A stretch of DNA of 48,090 nt, taken from assembly GCA_937871295.1 (NCBI GenBank), contig CALMRE010000268.1:1-48090 (forward strand), in the 5' to 3' direction. Made by a program: the position numbers and the translations under genes. Source of the stretch: an uncultured bacterium (lineage in GTDB: Bacteria; UBP6; UBA1177; JAKLFG01). Under the pieces are notes generated by a model. That model was not told the DNA's origin. It worked only from the letters and a program-made list of their open reading frames with translations, and did no database searches. Of this stretch, positions 23,471-32,069 are shown piece by piece (the stretch's first letter is position 1; every line of letters begins with the position of its first letter).

Positions 23471-24736
23471 TCAGGCCCTTTCCCGTTCGATCCGGTCGAT
23501 GGCGGCGCGCATCCGGGCGATCCGCGTTTCGGAGGAATATTCGCGGGAGACGATGGCGCGGTTGGCGATGATCATGTCGCGGGGAAGCGGGGTCGCGAGC
23601 GTCTCTCCGTTCAGGTCGTCGGTCATCGAAAAAACGGTCGCGCCGAGGTTTTTCAGGTGGCGGTGGATGATCGAGGTGGGCGAGAGGAAGACCTTTGCGC
23701 CGTTCCAGAGGGCGATGAGGACCGCGCCGAGCGCCTGCTGGCGTTCGTGGCCGAAGAGCGCTACGGGGCAGGTGCGCAGGAGTGCCGCGTACTGCGGGAA
23801 GGGGAGGAATTCGGTCACCGGCCGGAAGCGGGCGCCGAACAGGTCGTTGCCCAGACGGGCGATCCGCTCGCCATAGGTCGGGTCGCCGTAACTGAGCGGC
23901 ACGACGATCTCTCCGCCGGGCGGCGGGGTGCGCCGCAGGAGGTCCAGAATATCGGCGTGGTTGTTCTCGAAGGTGGCCGAGTTGCCGATGAGTATGCCGT
24001 TCCCTTCGCAGAGCGGGGCGGCCGGTATGGTCGCGGCGTCGAAAAGGTCGTGGGTGACATAGTTGAAGGGTATCTCGCGGGGGGTGAAGAACTCTTTCCG
24101 CGCGAGGAGTTCGTATTCGTCGGGAAGGGTGGTGGAACAGTAGGTTATCCGGCCGACGGCCCGTTCGGTGGCGGCCCGTTCCCGCGCATCCCGTTCGGCG
24201 GCGGTCTCGCGCCGGCGGGCGAGCCGTTTCCGCAGCCGTTCGCCGATCAGCGCAAAGGGGCGGGGATGGAAAAAGAGGATATCGCCGAGGTCGCGCAGAT
24301 CCCCTTTTTTGAAAAAGCCTCCCTTCCTTTCGCGGTCGAGTTCGCGGCGGAGGGCGGCGGTCCGTTCGCCGAACAGTTCGATGTCGATGAGGTGCCGGTT
24401 GTAAAGATCGTAGCCCCACGATATCCACCAGATCCGGATCCCGGCGGGAATGGCGGGGAGCAGTTCGATGTCGACGGCGTAGAGCGAATGGAGCACCAGC
24501 ACGTCGTAGGATTGCCCGTCGGTCAGAACGCGCGCCAGTTCGCGGTCGGCCGCGGCGAATAGCTCGACCCGGTCGCGGCGTTTGATGTTGTTGAAGGTGT
24601 AGCGCGGTTTTTCGGTGCGGAACAGATAGCGGTTATGGGCGACCATTTCGTCGAACCGCGCCATCACGCCGTCCATCAGGGGGCTGTCGAGTACGAGGTG
24701 GAGGAAGCGGAGGCGGGCAACCCGTTCGCCGGTCAT
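23471..24736 (-). CDS. WecF/RffT-like 4-amino-4,6-dideoxyhexose transferase (GT56 family)
   Basis: 421 residues from the ATG at 24736, four bases after the rfbB stop with GGTGAG upstream; the frame extends further but only over rfbB. WecF moves dTDP-Fuc4NAc onto a lipid-linked disaccharide in enterobacterial common antigen. Family features are IRIWWISWGYDLY near 115, ILIGNSATFENNHADIL near 250, IVVPLSYGDPTYGERI near 280, FGHERQQALGAVLIALWNGAKVFL near 335 and HLKNLGATVFSM. It sits directly behind rfbA and rfbB, whose product plus a DegT aminotransferase yields a dTDP-4-amino-4,6-dideoxyhexose, so the donor sugar is probably that compound, N-acylated. Identified by eye; length exceeds E. coli WecF through a charged insertion (RRRETAAERDARERAATER). 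Confidence 0.78.
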   Translation of the reverse strand: MTGERVARLRFLHLVLDSPLMDGVMARFDEMVAHNRYLFRTEKPRYTFNNIKRRDRVELFAAADRELARVLTDGQSYDVLVLHSLYAVDIELLPAIPAGIRIWWISWGYDLYNRHLIDIELFGERTAALRRELDRERKGGFFKKGDLRDLGDILFFHPRPFALIGERLRKRLARRRETAAERDARERAATERAVGRITYCSTTLPDEYELLARKEFFTPREIPFNYVTHDLFDAATIPAAPLCEGNGILIGNSATFENNHADILDLLRRTPPPGGEIVVPLSYGDPTYGERIARLGNDLFGARFRPVTEFLPFPQYAALLRTCPVALFGHERQQALGAVLIALWNGAKVFLSPTSIIHRHLKNLGATVFSMTDDLNGETLATPLPRDMIIANRAIVSREYSSETRIARMRAAIDRIERERA

Positions 24737-24740
24737 CGGC

Positions 24741-25808
24741 TCACCGTCCGCCGTAGTGGGTATCGATCCAGCGGCGGTATTCGCCGGTGCGGACCGACTC
24801 GATCCACGCGGGGTTGTCGAGATACCAGCGGACCGTCGCGGTGAGAAGCGCGCGGAAATCGGGGGTCGGCCGCCAGCCGAGTTCACCCTTGATCTTTTCG
24901 CAGTCTATCGCGTAGCGGCGGTCGTGGCCCGGCCGGTCGGCGACGAAGGTGATGAGCCGGGTGTATTCGGCGCGGGCTTTCCCCGTTATTTCGGCCATGA
25001 TGTCGCAGAGGAGATGGACGATGTCGATATTCTTCCATTCGTTGTCGCCGCCGATGTTGTAGGTCTCACCGACGCGGCCACGGGCGATGATCTCCCCTAT
25101 CGCGGCGCAGTGGTCGGCGACATGGAGCCAGTCGCGGATATTGCCGCCGTCGCCGTAGACCGGGAGCGGTTTCCCTTCGCGCAGGTTGAGGATCATGAGC
25201 GGGATCAGTTTTTCGGGGAACTGATAGGGGCCGTAGTTGTTGGAGCAGTTGGATATGGTCACCGGCAGGCCGTAGGTGTGATGGTAGGCCGACACGAGGT
25301 GGTCGGAGCCCGCTTTCGAGGCCGAATAGGGACTGCGCGGATCGTAGGCGGTCGTTTCGAGGAACCGGCCGGTACTGCCCAGCGAGCCGTAGACCTCGTC
25401 GGTCGATATGTGGTGGAACAGGACATCGGTGCGATCTTTCCACGCCGCGCGGGCCGCTTCGAGCAGGGTGAAGGTGCCGACGAGATTGGTCCGGATGAAG
25501 GCGGCCGGCCCGCTGATGGAGCGGTCGACGTGCGATTCGGCGGCGAAATGGACGACGGTGTCGGGCTGCTCTTGGGCGATGAGGGCGGTCATTTTCGGGG
25601 CGTCGCAGATATCGGCGTGGAGGAAACGGTAGCGGTCGGGATGGGCCGCGGCGATATCCTCGAGGCTCAGCGGATTGCCGGCGTAGGTCAGCGCGTCGAC
25701 ATTGACGATGCGGCCCGAAAAATCGGGGCGCGCCAGCAGATGGCGGATGAAGTTGCTCCCGATGAAGCCGCACCCGCCGGTGACGAGGATGTTGTGAGGA
25801 TTTCTCAT
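24741..25808 (-). CDS. rfbB: dTDP-glucose 4,6-dehydratase
   Basis: 355 residues, standard RfbB length. An extended SDR enzyme converting dTDP-glucose to dTDP-4-keto-6-deoxyglucose with bound [23 protein letters not shown] is the nucleotide loop. [12 protein letters not shown], the catalytic [10 protein letters not shown] (Thr-Asp-Glu) and [11 protein letters not shown] (YxxxK) are all present, followed by [15 protein letters not shown] and [16 protein letters not shown]. The start is the ATG at 25808, overlapping the rfbA stop as ATGA; a longer frame upstream lies inside rfbA. No rfbC or rfbD follows, so the keto sugar is not going to rhamnose here but is available to the VioA-like aminotransferase. 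Confidence 0.96.
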   Translation of the reverse strand: MRNPHNILVTGGCGFIGSNFIRHLLARPDFSGRIVNVDALTYAGNPLSLEDIAAAHPDRYRFLHADICDAPKMTALIAQEQPDTVVHFAAESHVDRSISGPAAFIRTNLVGTFTLLEAARAAWKDRTDVLFHHISTDEVYGSLGSTGRFLETTAYDPRSPYSASKAGSDHLVSAYHHTYGLPVTISNCSNNYGPYQFPEKLIPLMILNLREGKPLPVYGDGGNIRDWLHVADHCAAIGEIIARGRVGETYNIGGDNEWKNIDIVHLLCDIMAEITGKARAEYTRLITFVADRPGHDRRYAIDCEKIKGELGWRPTPDFRALLTATVRWYLDNPAWIESVRTGEYRRWIDTHYGGR

Positions 25809-26680
25809 GGGCGTTTCTGTTTCAGGATATCGAGCAGGTATTCGCCGTAGCCCGACTTGCGGACCGGTTCGGCCAGTTTTTCCAGTTGCCCGGCGTCGAT
25901 GAAGCCCATGCGGTAGGCGACCTCTTCGATACAGCCGATCTTGAGCCCCTGCCGCTCCTCGATCGCTTTGACGAACATCGCGGCGTCGGCGAGGCTCTCG
26001 AAGGTGCCGGTGTCGAGCCACGCGAACCCGCGCTGGAACAACTCGACGTTCAGTTTCCCCTGCGCAAGATAGTGGCGGTTGACATCGGTGATCTCGATCT
26101 CGCCGCGATGCGACGGTTTGACCTGTTTCGCCACCTCGACCACGGTATTGTCATAAAAATAGAGCCCCACCACCGCGTAGTGCGAACGGGGATTCTGCGG
26201 TTTTTCCTCCAGCGTCTCGGCCTTGCCGTTCTTGTCGAACGAGACCACGCCGTAGCGCTCCGGGTCGGTCACCCGGTAGCCGTAGACGGTCGCCCCGTCG
26301 GGCCGGGCGACGGCGCGGTCGAGATAGTCGCGCAGGCCGTGGCCGATGAAGATATTGTCGCCCAGTATCAGCGATACGCGGTCGTTGCCGACGAATTTTT
26401 CGCCGACGATGAACGCATCGGCAAGCCCGCGCGGCGCGGTCTGCACGGCGTAACTGAACGACAGCCCCAGTTGCGCGCCGTCGCCGAACAGTTCCTGAAA
26501 GCGCGGCAGATCCTGCGGCGTCGAGATGATCAGGATATCGCGGATCCCCGCCAGCATCAGCGTCGAGAGCGGATAGTAGATCATCGGTTTGTCGTACACC
26601 GGGAGCAGTTGTTTGCACACGGTCCGGGTGATCGGGTAGAGCCGCGTCCCGCTGCCGCCCGCCAGAATAATGCCTTTCAT
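25805..26680 (-). CDS. rfbA: Glucose-1-phosphate thymidylyltransferase
   Basis: 291 residues, exactly RfbA size. Makes dTDP-glucose from dTTP and glucose-1-phosphate. [20 protein letters not shown] is the nucleotide-binding signature, followed by [54 protein letters not shown] with the metal-binding Asp, and [20 protein letters not shown]. The ATG at 26680 is preceded by GAGGAG; the frame upstream has no family similarity. First gene of the rfbA-rfbB-wecF-like operon, with a predicted promoter at 26718-26745. Confidence 0.97.
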   Translation of the reverse strand: MKGIILAGGSGTRLYPITRTVCKQLLPVYDKPMIYYPLSTLMLAGIRDILIISTPQDLPRFQELFGDGAQLGLSFSYAVQTAPRGLADAFIVGEKFVGNDRVSLILGDNIFIGHGLRDYLDRAVARPDGATVYGYRVTDPERYGVVSFDKNGKAETLEEKPQNPRSHYAVVGLYFYDNTVVEVAKQVKPSHRGEIEITDVNRHYLAQGKLNVELFQRGFAWLDTGTFESLADAAMFVKAIEERQGLKIGCIEEVAYRMGFIDAGQLEKLAEPVRKSGYGEYLLDILKQKRP

Positions 26681-26717
26681 GCGTCGTCTCCTCAAGAAAT
26701 CCCCGTCAACCGTGTCG

Positions 26718-26745
26718 AGTATATGTTCCCTGTATTTCAAAGCAA
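26718..26745 (-). promoter_or_regulatory. Promoter of rfbA-rfbB-wecF-like operon
   Basis: On the minus strand TTGCTT (26745-26740), 16-base spacer, TATACT (26723-26718). The start would be near 26711, leaving a leader of about 30 bases with GAGGAG. The -35 context GGTTTTCTTGCTTTG is identical to that of the promoter at 22489-22516. Confidence 0.6.
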
Positions 26746-26756
26746 GAAAACCATCC

Positions 26757-26776
26757 GCTCCCTTGTCAAAGGGAGC
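26757..26776 (-). terminator. Hairpin downstream of the nucleotidyltransferase-fold gene
   Basis: GCTCCCTT-GTCA-AAGGGAGC, a perfect 8-bp stem, 11 bases after the stop at 26788. On the minus strand it is followed by GGATGGTTTTCTT, so the T-tract is offset. A rho-independent terminator is likely; it lies immediately upstream of the rfbA promoter. Confidence 0.55.
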
Positions 26777-26787
26777 TTGACGGGATT

Positions 26788-27750
26788 TCATTTCCGCCGG
26801 ACCACCTTCTTCGGCAGCCACAGCAGGGCGTTGCGGGCGAATAGCGGCACCGCCCATTTCCCGTAGAGGAGCGCCGTGAGCCGCAGGGCGCCGGTCGGCC
26901 CGAGCATCCCGTCGCGCCGCTTGACGATGCAGGCGAAGGCGGGGTGGATGGTGAAGTCGGCCGGGGTCACCACCGGATGTTCGAACAGCGTATAGATGAG
27001 GAATAGGATGAGGTCGTACCACCGCCCGATACCGTTCTTGCGGCAGAGTTCGCGGAACGCGGGGCGGTCGCTGAGGTGCGAGAGGATGACGCTGAATTCG
27101 GCGAGGTGACGGTGATCGATGCGCCGGTAATGCAGGAGGTGATCGCCGATATGATGGACGATGTAGAGGATCGCCGCGTGGTCGGGCCGGAGTAATTTCA
27201 CCTCTTTCCCGGCGACGGTGACCACCGAGGCCGCGTCGAAGAAGGGCTGAAAGTCAATGATCGGCATGAGGACAAGATCGCGCTTCACCTCGACCGATGT
27301 GTGGTCGGTCATGAACGATATATCGGCGGCGAAATAGGGCCGCAGGCCGAGCGTCCGCGCCATGTCGGGCTGCCACGCGCTGTTCGCCCGCACGATGCCG
27401 GGCAGTTTGCCGAAGTCACTGCGACGCACCATGAGATCGATATCGACCATCGTCCGGACACCCGATATGTCGCGGTACAGCGTGTGGAGGAGATGCATCC
27501 CCTTGATCGGATAGACCGCCGAGACACCGCCCGCCACCAGTTTCTCCGCCACCGCGAAGAAGACCTTTTCCTTCATCAGATTGGCGGCGAGATTGTGCTG
27601 ATAGCGCACCGACAGCGGTTCGGGCAATCTCGACGGATCGCCGTCCACCTCACGCAGGGCCATCATCATGCGGATGTAGGGATCGCCCGCCGCTTCGGGG
27701 AACACCGGCCGCGGCGTCAGATCGGGGATGTGGAGCAACTGCGCACTCAT
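26788..27750 (-). CDS. Nucleotidyltransferase-fold protein (NTP_transf_5 family)
   Basis: 320 residues. [28 protein letters not shown] around residues 85-112 is the landmark of the uncharacterised NTP_transf_5 nucleotidyltransferase family (KG..L...Y...G.R...DIDLLV), with the DxD metal ligands in [27 protein letters not shown] near 215 is a second conserved histidine-rich stretch. These proteins are frequently encoded in capsule and exopolysaccharide clusters; their reaction is not known. Here it is monocistronic, ends at a hairpin, and lies just upstream of the dTDP-sugar operon. Its ATG lies exactly six bases after a TACAAT box and has no Shine-Dalgarno, so its mRNA is predicted leaderless. 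Confidence 0.82.
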   Translation of the reverse strand: MSAQLLHIPDLTPRPVFPEAAGDPYIRMMMALREVDGDPSRLPEPLSVRYQHNLAANLMKEKVFFAVAEKLVAGGVSAVYPIKGMHLLHTLYRDISGVRTMVDIDLMVRRSDFGKLPGIVRANSAWQPDMARTLGLRPYFAADISFMTDHTSVEVKRDLVLMPIIDFQPFFDAASVVTVAGKEVKLLRPDHAAILYIVHHIGDHLLHYRRIDHRHLAEFSVILSHLSDRPAFRELCRKNGIGRWYDLILFLIYTLFEHPVVTPADFTIHPAFACIVKRRDGMLGPTGALRLTALLYGKWAVPLFARNALLWLPKKVVRRK

Positions 27751-27756
27751 GCCGCC

Positions 27757-27784
27757 ATTGTAGCGGCGAGCGTTAAGAAGTCAA
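27757..27784 (-). promoter_or_regulatory. Leaderless-type promoter of the NTP_transf_5 gene
   Basis: On the minus strand TTGACT (27784-27779), 16-base spacer, TACAAT (27762-27757), then GGCGGC and the ATG at 27750. With the normal 6-base discriminator, transcription begins on or next to the A of the start codon. Confidence 0.65.
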
Positions 27785-27823
27785 AGGAAGGAAAGGAATA
27801 TCACCCGAGCGACGAGAGGAGCA

Positions 27824-29398
27824 TCAGTTCCGTTCCAGATCGTAGGTCAAGGTGAAAGAGCACTCCTGCGCGTCATTGACATAGAGGTCTATCCGCGACC
27901 GGCCGTGGCCGCTGTCGCTGTCAAGAAACATAAGGTTCTTGTTTTCCGAAATGGATATCTTGTTCCCGAGTATGGTCTGTGTGTCGCTCATGCTTCCCGT
28001 TATCGCATTCTCCGAAAGAGTGTAAGTCCCTTCTATGTTCTTGTCTTCTTGAGCGCAGGCGGCATCGGGACACATCTCCACCACGACCTTGCCCGCGGTC
28101 GACTTGGTGATGCGGGAATAGTTATATGCCGAAAGAGCGTTGTTCTTTTGCTCTTGGGTGCAGTTCACGGTGTCCGATATCGCAGGAGCGTTGTGCCGCC
28201 AAGTCCCTTCGATGTCTTCCGCTGAAACCGATTCGTAATAACACGTATCAACGATCTTCCGCTCACAGGCGTCGCATACCGCCATACCGCCCTTAAAACC
28301 GAGTCCGAGATCGGCGCAGGAATAGGAAAGCGCGATATCGCAGACCTCCCCTTCGTCGATCTTCGAATTGCCGCAGATGTTCACGCAATTCCCCAGTTCC
28401 AAGTAGCCAAGACACTGACTGCTACAGGGTGCCGAATAGGCGGGGTCATATTCCGGCGATATCTCGTTACACGCCTTCGTATCGCCGAGTTCGCAGACCT
28501 CTCCCGCGTCTATTTTTCCGTTGCCGCAATAATGGCAGACGCTTTCGTCATACCCGGAACAGTCGTTTTTGCATTTCATGACGGTCTCCGGGATATATTC
28601 CTTGTCCGGCACATCTCCACAGGTATACGAGAGACCCTCATCGCAGAACTCTCCATCGTCGACCACGCCGTTTCCACATCGCAAAACGCAAGTTTTTGTA
28701 TTCCAACGACAGGTGCGTATATTGCAGGCCGCAAAATAGGCTGGGACATATTCCTCGTTCAAAAGAGAACACTCCATCGTGGCATTCTCATCATCGCACT
28801 CCTCTCCCATATCCAGCACGCCGTCGCCGCATTTGGGATAACAGTCATACGCATTCCAATCGGTACAGTACGCATTACAGTATGCGACCCCCTTGTCCGG
28901 GAAATCGGGCCAATCGCTACAGGGCTTGGTATCGCCGTATTCACAGACCTCCCACTCTTCCAATATCCCGTTATTACATGCGGAACAATCGCGCAAGCTC
29001 ATGATATCGCAAGACTTGCAATACGCCTCGCCGGTGAGGAAGTCGAACGCCTCTATATCCTTGCAAAGGATCGTTTCTCCCGGCGTATCGCACAATTCTC
29101 CCTCGTCCAGCCGTCCGTTATTGCAATAGGTACAGGTCGACAGATCCCACGCAGAACAATCATCTTTGCAGTACGCCTCGTCGGTGATGCCATAATCGGC
29201 GCGTATTTCGGTGCAATATATCTTCTCTCCCTTTTCGCAGATTTCGCCTTTTTCCTTTCGATGGTTGCCGCATTCATGCACTGCCGCCGCCGTATCCTGA
29301 TCTACAGGGATATGTCCGTAGGAATCATTGTTGCAACTAATGAAAAGCAGAGCAATCATGCCGCACGACAGAAAAAAGCTTTTTTTTGTGATGCTCAT
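27824..29398 (-). CDS. Cysteine-rich-repeat lipoprotein
   Basis: 524 residues from the ATG at 29398 (GGGGAGGG upstream; an ATG at 29413 is inside that site). Lipoprotein signal peptide with lipobox LFIS-C22. Residues about 45-390 hold roughly eight units of CGNGxxDxGExCxxG...C...Y..G.A.C...C....C, e.g. CGNGVVDDGEFCDEG and CGNGKIDAGEVCELG, the Myxococcota-type cysteine-rich repeat. The C-terminal 130 residues (VSAEDIEGTWRHNAP onward, ending SFTLTYDLER) look like a small beta-barrel, lipocalin-like in rhythm (GTW near its start). Likely an outer-membrane or surface lipoprotein. Last gene of the four-gene exported-protein operon, 56 bases after the HEAT-like gene. Function unknown. Confidence 0.85.
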   Translation of the reverse strand: MSITKKSFFLSCGMIALLFISCNNDSYGHIPVDQDTAAAVHECGNHRKEKGEICEKGEKIYCTEIRADYGITDEAYCKDDCSAWDLSTCTYCNNGRLDEGELCDTPGETILCKDIEAFDFLTGEAYCKSCDIMSLRDCSACNNGILEEWEVCEYGDTKPCSDWPDFPDKGVAYCNAYCTDWNAYDCYPKCGDGVLDMGEECDDENATMECSLLNEEYVPAYFAACNIRTCRWNTKTCVLRCGNGVVDDGEFCDEGLSYTCGDVPDKEYIPETVMKCKNDCSGYDESVCHYCGNGKIDAGEVCELGDTKACNEISPEYDPAYSAPCSSQCLGYLELGNCVNICGNSKIDEGEVCDIALSYSCADLGLGFKGGMAVCDACERKIVDTCYYESVSAEDIEGTWRHNAPAISDTVNCTQEQKNNALSAYNYSRITKSTAGKVVVEMCPDAACAQEDKNIEGTYTLSENAITGSMSDTQTILGNKISISENKNLMFLDSDSGHGRSRIDLYVNDAQECSFTLTYDLERN

Positions 29399-29454
29399 TC
29401 GAGCCCTCCCCATATCAATTTGCGTTCTTCTTTGTCATATCAACGATCTCCGTC

Positions 29455-31341
29455 TTATCTCTCCATCAACTCCCGTATCTGCTGGGCAAGGTTATTGTCA
29501 TGCACCCCTTTTTCGAGCATCGTCCGGCAGATGTCGCGGACCAGTTCCTGATCGGTCGAAAGTTTGGTCACCAAGAGCGTAAGAATCATCTGATAACTGT
29601 TCTCGGTTATGGTGCCGTTTTCGATCTTGGTCCGTATCTCTTCGAGGTGCTCGGCCCGGGTCCGGTATTTTGAAAGCATCAGCAGGGAGGTATTCTGCAC
29701 ATTGCGGTCGCCGTCCCCCGCCAGATCAAGGAGCGCCCGTTCCGACTCTTCGCTCTGTGTCTTCCTGAGCGCCATCGCAACGGTCGTCCGCGTTTCGGGA
29801 TTTTTATCCTGCGCATATTCGAGTATCGCCGGAATGTTCTCTTCCATGCCGGCATTGGCCATGCTTACCAGCAGCCGCTGTCGATCCTCGTCGCTTTGAG
29901 CCTTCGACAATTCCTCCGTCAGTTTTGCGTTGTACTGCCGCGCCTCGTCGAGTCGTCCGTCTCCCTTGAGATTCTGCACCATGGCGCCGAGCGTGTAAGC
30001 CGCCGCATGTCGTTTTTCCCCTTGTTCTTTCTCCAGACACCCCGTTACCAGTTCTATCGTCTCCTTCTCCGGCGAGGCGATCGCACTCGCCGATTGCAGC
30101 ATCATGATGAACGACGGATCGTTCTTCGCCGCTTCGCCGGTCAGTATTTTCCGCACCGCCGCCTGCGTTTCGGGAAAACTGTGGCTGGTGAGAATAGTAA
30201 GTATCAGTTTGCGGGGCATGCTGTGCATCTGTTCTTTTTCAAAGATGGCGGCCAGCCGGTCGCTCAACTCGGGATGAAGACCCAACAGGCCGTGAGCCCG
30301 TCTGAGCAGATCGGTTATCGCCTCTTGAGAAAGCATCTCTCCGCTGTTCACTTGAGCCAGCAGAGACTCCAACTCTTCGATGGAAAGCATCGCCGCCATT
30401 TTCCTGAAATTCTCCCGCTCCGCCTCCCGGTCCGGTAGCGGCGCCGAAAAGGCGGCTTTTTCGTATTTCGTGCGGAGTTCGTCGAACGATAGGGGTTGCG
30501 GAGAAAACGATCCCTCTCGAAGAAAAATCAATTCCAGTTCGCCGGTGTAACGGTAAACTTCACGACCATCGGCGGAGTAGGCGACCGTGCGCTCCTCGCC
30601 CTTCAACGACCGGCAGTAACCGTCCGGCGCCGGGACCAGACTAAAAAGAGCCGACACTTCGACATCGCCCGACCCTGTTTTTGCCGGAAGCAGTTCATGA
30701 TATTGTTCCCACCTTTTCTCTATGACCGCTTCCGAAAAAAAGAGGCCGCCGCTCTTCCGGTAATGGGCCGTGTAGGGTCCGCGACGGTTCTGTTCCCGCG
30801 CACTCCATTCGCCGGTCTGCCGCAAAGACAGTTGCATCTCTCCCAGTATGTTCCGCATCAGCCGCTTGAAAACGCCGGTCGCCGCCGGAGCGAAGAAAAG
30901 TGCGCCGACCGTTCCATCCTCCGCGACCTGCATGAAGAGCGACTGCTTTTCGAATATAGCATCGAAGGAAAGGCGATCCGGTATCAATTCGCGATCGTTG
31001 ATCTTTATGAGATGCGCCTCCGGTTCGCTCAACGACGCGGCGACCAGATAGCCTTCGTTCGTATGACTGAGACAGCGAAGTGTCAATTGCGCTTCGAAAG
31101 AGGTCGTCGTGCCGATATCGCCCATGCCGATCTTGGCCAGCATACTTCCCTGCTCCGCGACGATGAGTTCTTCGCTCTGTAGCGAAAAGCGATAGCGGTA
31201 TTCCTTCCCCGGCTCCATGTAGAACTTCGGTCCCTGTTGATACCGGAAGAACAAAATAGCGATTAGCGTGGCCAGAGCGACCGTAAAAAGAACCAATAGC
31301 CCTCTGCGGGAAGTCACCCTTGTCGAGGAAAGGAACTTCAT
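29455..31341 (-). CDS. Membrane-anchored protein resembling a vitellogenin-N / large lipid-transfer module with HEAT-like helices
   Basis: 628 residues. One N-terminal membrane anchor (about 14-33, LLVLFTVALATLIAILFF) puts the rest in the periplasm. Residues about 40-300 look beta-rich: EPGKEYRYRFSLQSEELI, FEAQLTLRCLSHTNEGYL, FMQVAEDGTVGALFF then a VFKRLMRNILGEMQL helix, W-x-A-R-E-Q-N-x-x-G-x-Y-x-A-x-Y, and GELELIFLREGSF. Residues about 320-628 are helical pairs (PETRTTVAMALRKTQSEES, VQNTSLLMLSKYRTRAEHL) of HEAT type. The order, strand motifs and helical tail resemble the N-terminal sheet plus helical domain of vitellogenin/MTP-type lipid-transfer proteins. This is recognition by eye, not a search. 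It overlaps the LRR gene by 4 bases. Confidence 0.7.
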   Translation of the reverse strand: MKFLSSTRVTSRRGLLVLFTVALATLIAILFFRYQQGPKFYMEPGKEYRYRFSLQSEELIVAEQGSMLAKIGMGDIGTTTSFEAQLTLRCLSHTNEGYLVAASLSEPEAHLIKINDRELIPDRLSFDAIFEKQSLFMQVAEDGTVGALFFAPAATGVFKRLMRNILGEMQLSLRQTGEWSAREQNRRGPYTAHYRKSGGLFFSEAVIEKRWEQYHELLPAKTGSGDVEVSALFSLVPAPDGYCRSLKGEERTVAYSADGREVYRYTGELELIFLREGSFSPQPLSFDELRTKYEKAAFSAPLPDREAERENFRKMAAMLSIEELESLLAQVNSGEMLSQEAITDLLRRAHGLLGLHPELSDRLAAIFEKEQMHSMPRKLILTILTSHSFPETQAAVRKILTGEAAKNDPSFIMMLQSASAIASPEKETIELVTGCLEKEQGEKRHAAAYTLGAMVQNLKGDGRLDEARQYNAKLTEELSKAQSDEDRQRLLVSMANAGMEENIPAILEYAQDKNPETRTTVAMALRKTQSEESERALLDLAGDGDRNVQNTSLLMLSKYRTRAEHLEEIRTKIENGTITENSYQMILTLLVTKLSTDQELVRDICRTMLEKGVHDNNLAQQIRELMER

Positions 31342-32060
31342 TCTCCGCAGTTCTCGGGGAGAAGCTGATCGTCCGGATTGCAGATATATTTGAAATCAGG
31401 GTTTTGTTCCGCTATCGCATTCAGGTATTCAATCTCTTCCATGCAATCGATGCAGTTGTAATAAACACGGACATCCTGCATCTTGGCAAGATTGGGATGC
31501 TCCGCAATGGGTCGTAGCGTGGTTATCCGATTGTAACTTACATCGATCTTTCTTAATTTCTCCAACTGCGTGATCGGTGAAAGATCGACGATGCTGTTTC
31601 TCTCGAGGTTTATCTCCTCCAGTGTCGAAATGTATGTCAGAAAACCGATGTCTTCCAATCCGGTATCGTGTATGCCGAGGAATTCCAACGGCAATTGTGT
31701 CAGCGGTGCATACGAGTTTATTCTTTGGTCGGAGGTGATATTCAAGAAGTTAAGTTTGCTCAACTTAGCCAGCAAGGAAATGTCGGCAACCTTTGCCTTG
31801 TAGAGGTTGAGGTATCGCAAATTATGCAATCGCTCGATCCCCGACAAATTCCGAATACCATTCTCCTCGTGATCCGGGTCTTCTTCTCCGCAAATGAGGG
31901 TCTCTATCTTGTCCAGATCGCTTTGATCCAGATGGCTCTCGTCCGTTATCGGGGTGGCATTCCTGACACAGGCATCCAACGCCGGATCGTCGAATGTTAT
32001 CCCGTTATCGCAGGAGCATAGTAGCGCCGAGAGCAACAGGCAAAAAGGTATTTTTCTCAT
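31338..32060 (-). CDS. Leucine-rich-repeat lipoprotein
   Basis: 240 residues. Signal peptide with lipobox LCS-C17. About six internalin-type 20-22 residue leucine-rich repeats run from near residue 70 (IRNLSGIERLHNLRYLNLY, KVADISLLAKLSKLNFLNI, LEDIGFLTYISTLEEINLE, IVDLSPITQLEKLRKIDVS). A Cys-containing cap (CIDCMEEIEYLNAI...CNPDD...NCGE) follows. The repeats form a curved binding surface, so it is probably a surface or periplasmic binding lipoprotein. It starts 9 bases after the giant lipoprotein and overlaps the next gene by 4, so all are likely made together. Ligand unknown. Confidence 0.87.
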   Translation of the reverse strand: MRKIPFCLLLSALLCSCDNGITFDDPALDACVRNATPITDESHLDQSDLDKIETLICGEEDPDHEENGIRNLSGIERLHNLRYLNLYKAKVADISLLAKLSKLNFLNITSDQRINSYAPLTQLPLEFLGIHDTGLEDIGFLTYISTLEEINLERNSIVDLSPITQLEKLRKIDVSYNRITTLRPIAEHPNLAKMQDVRVYYNCIDCMEEIEYLNAIAEQNPDFKYICNPDDQLLPENCGE

Positions 32061-32069
32061 CGCGTACCT

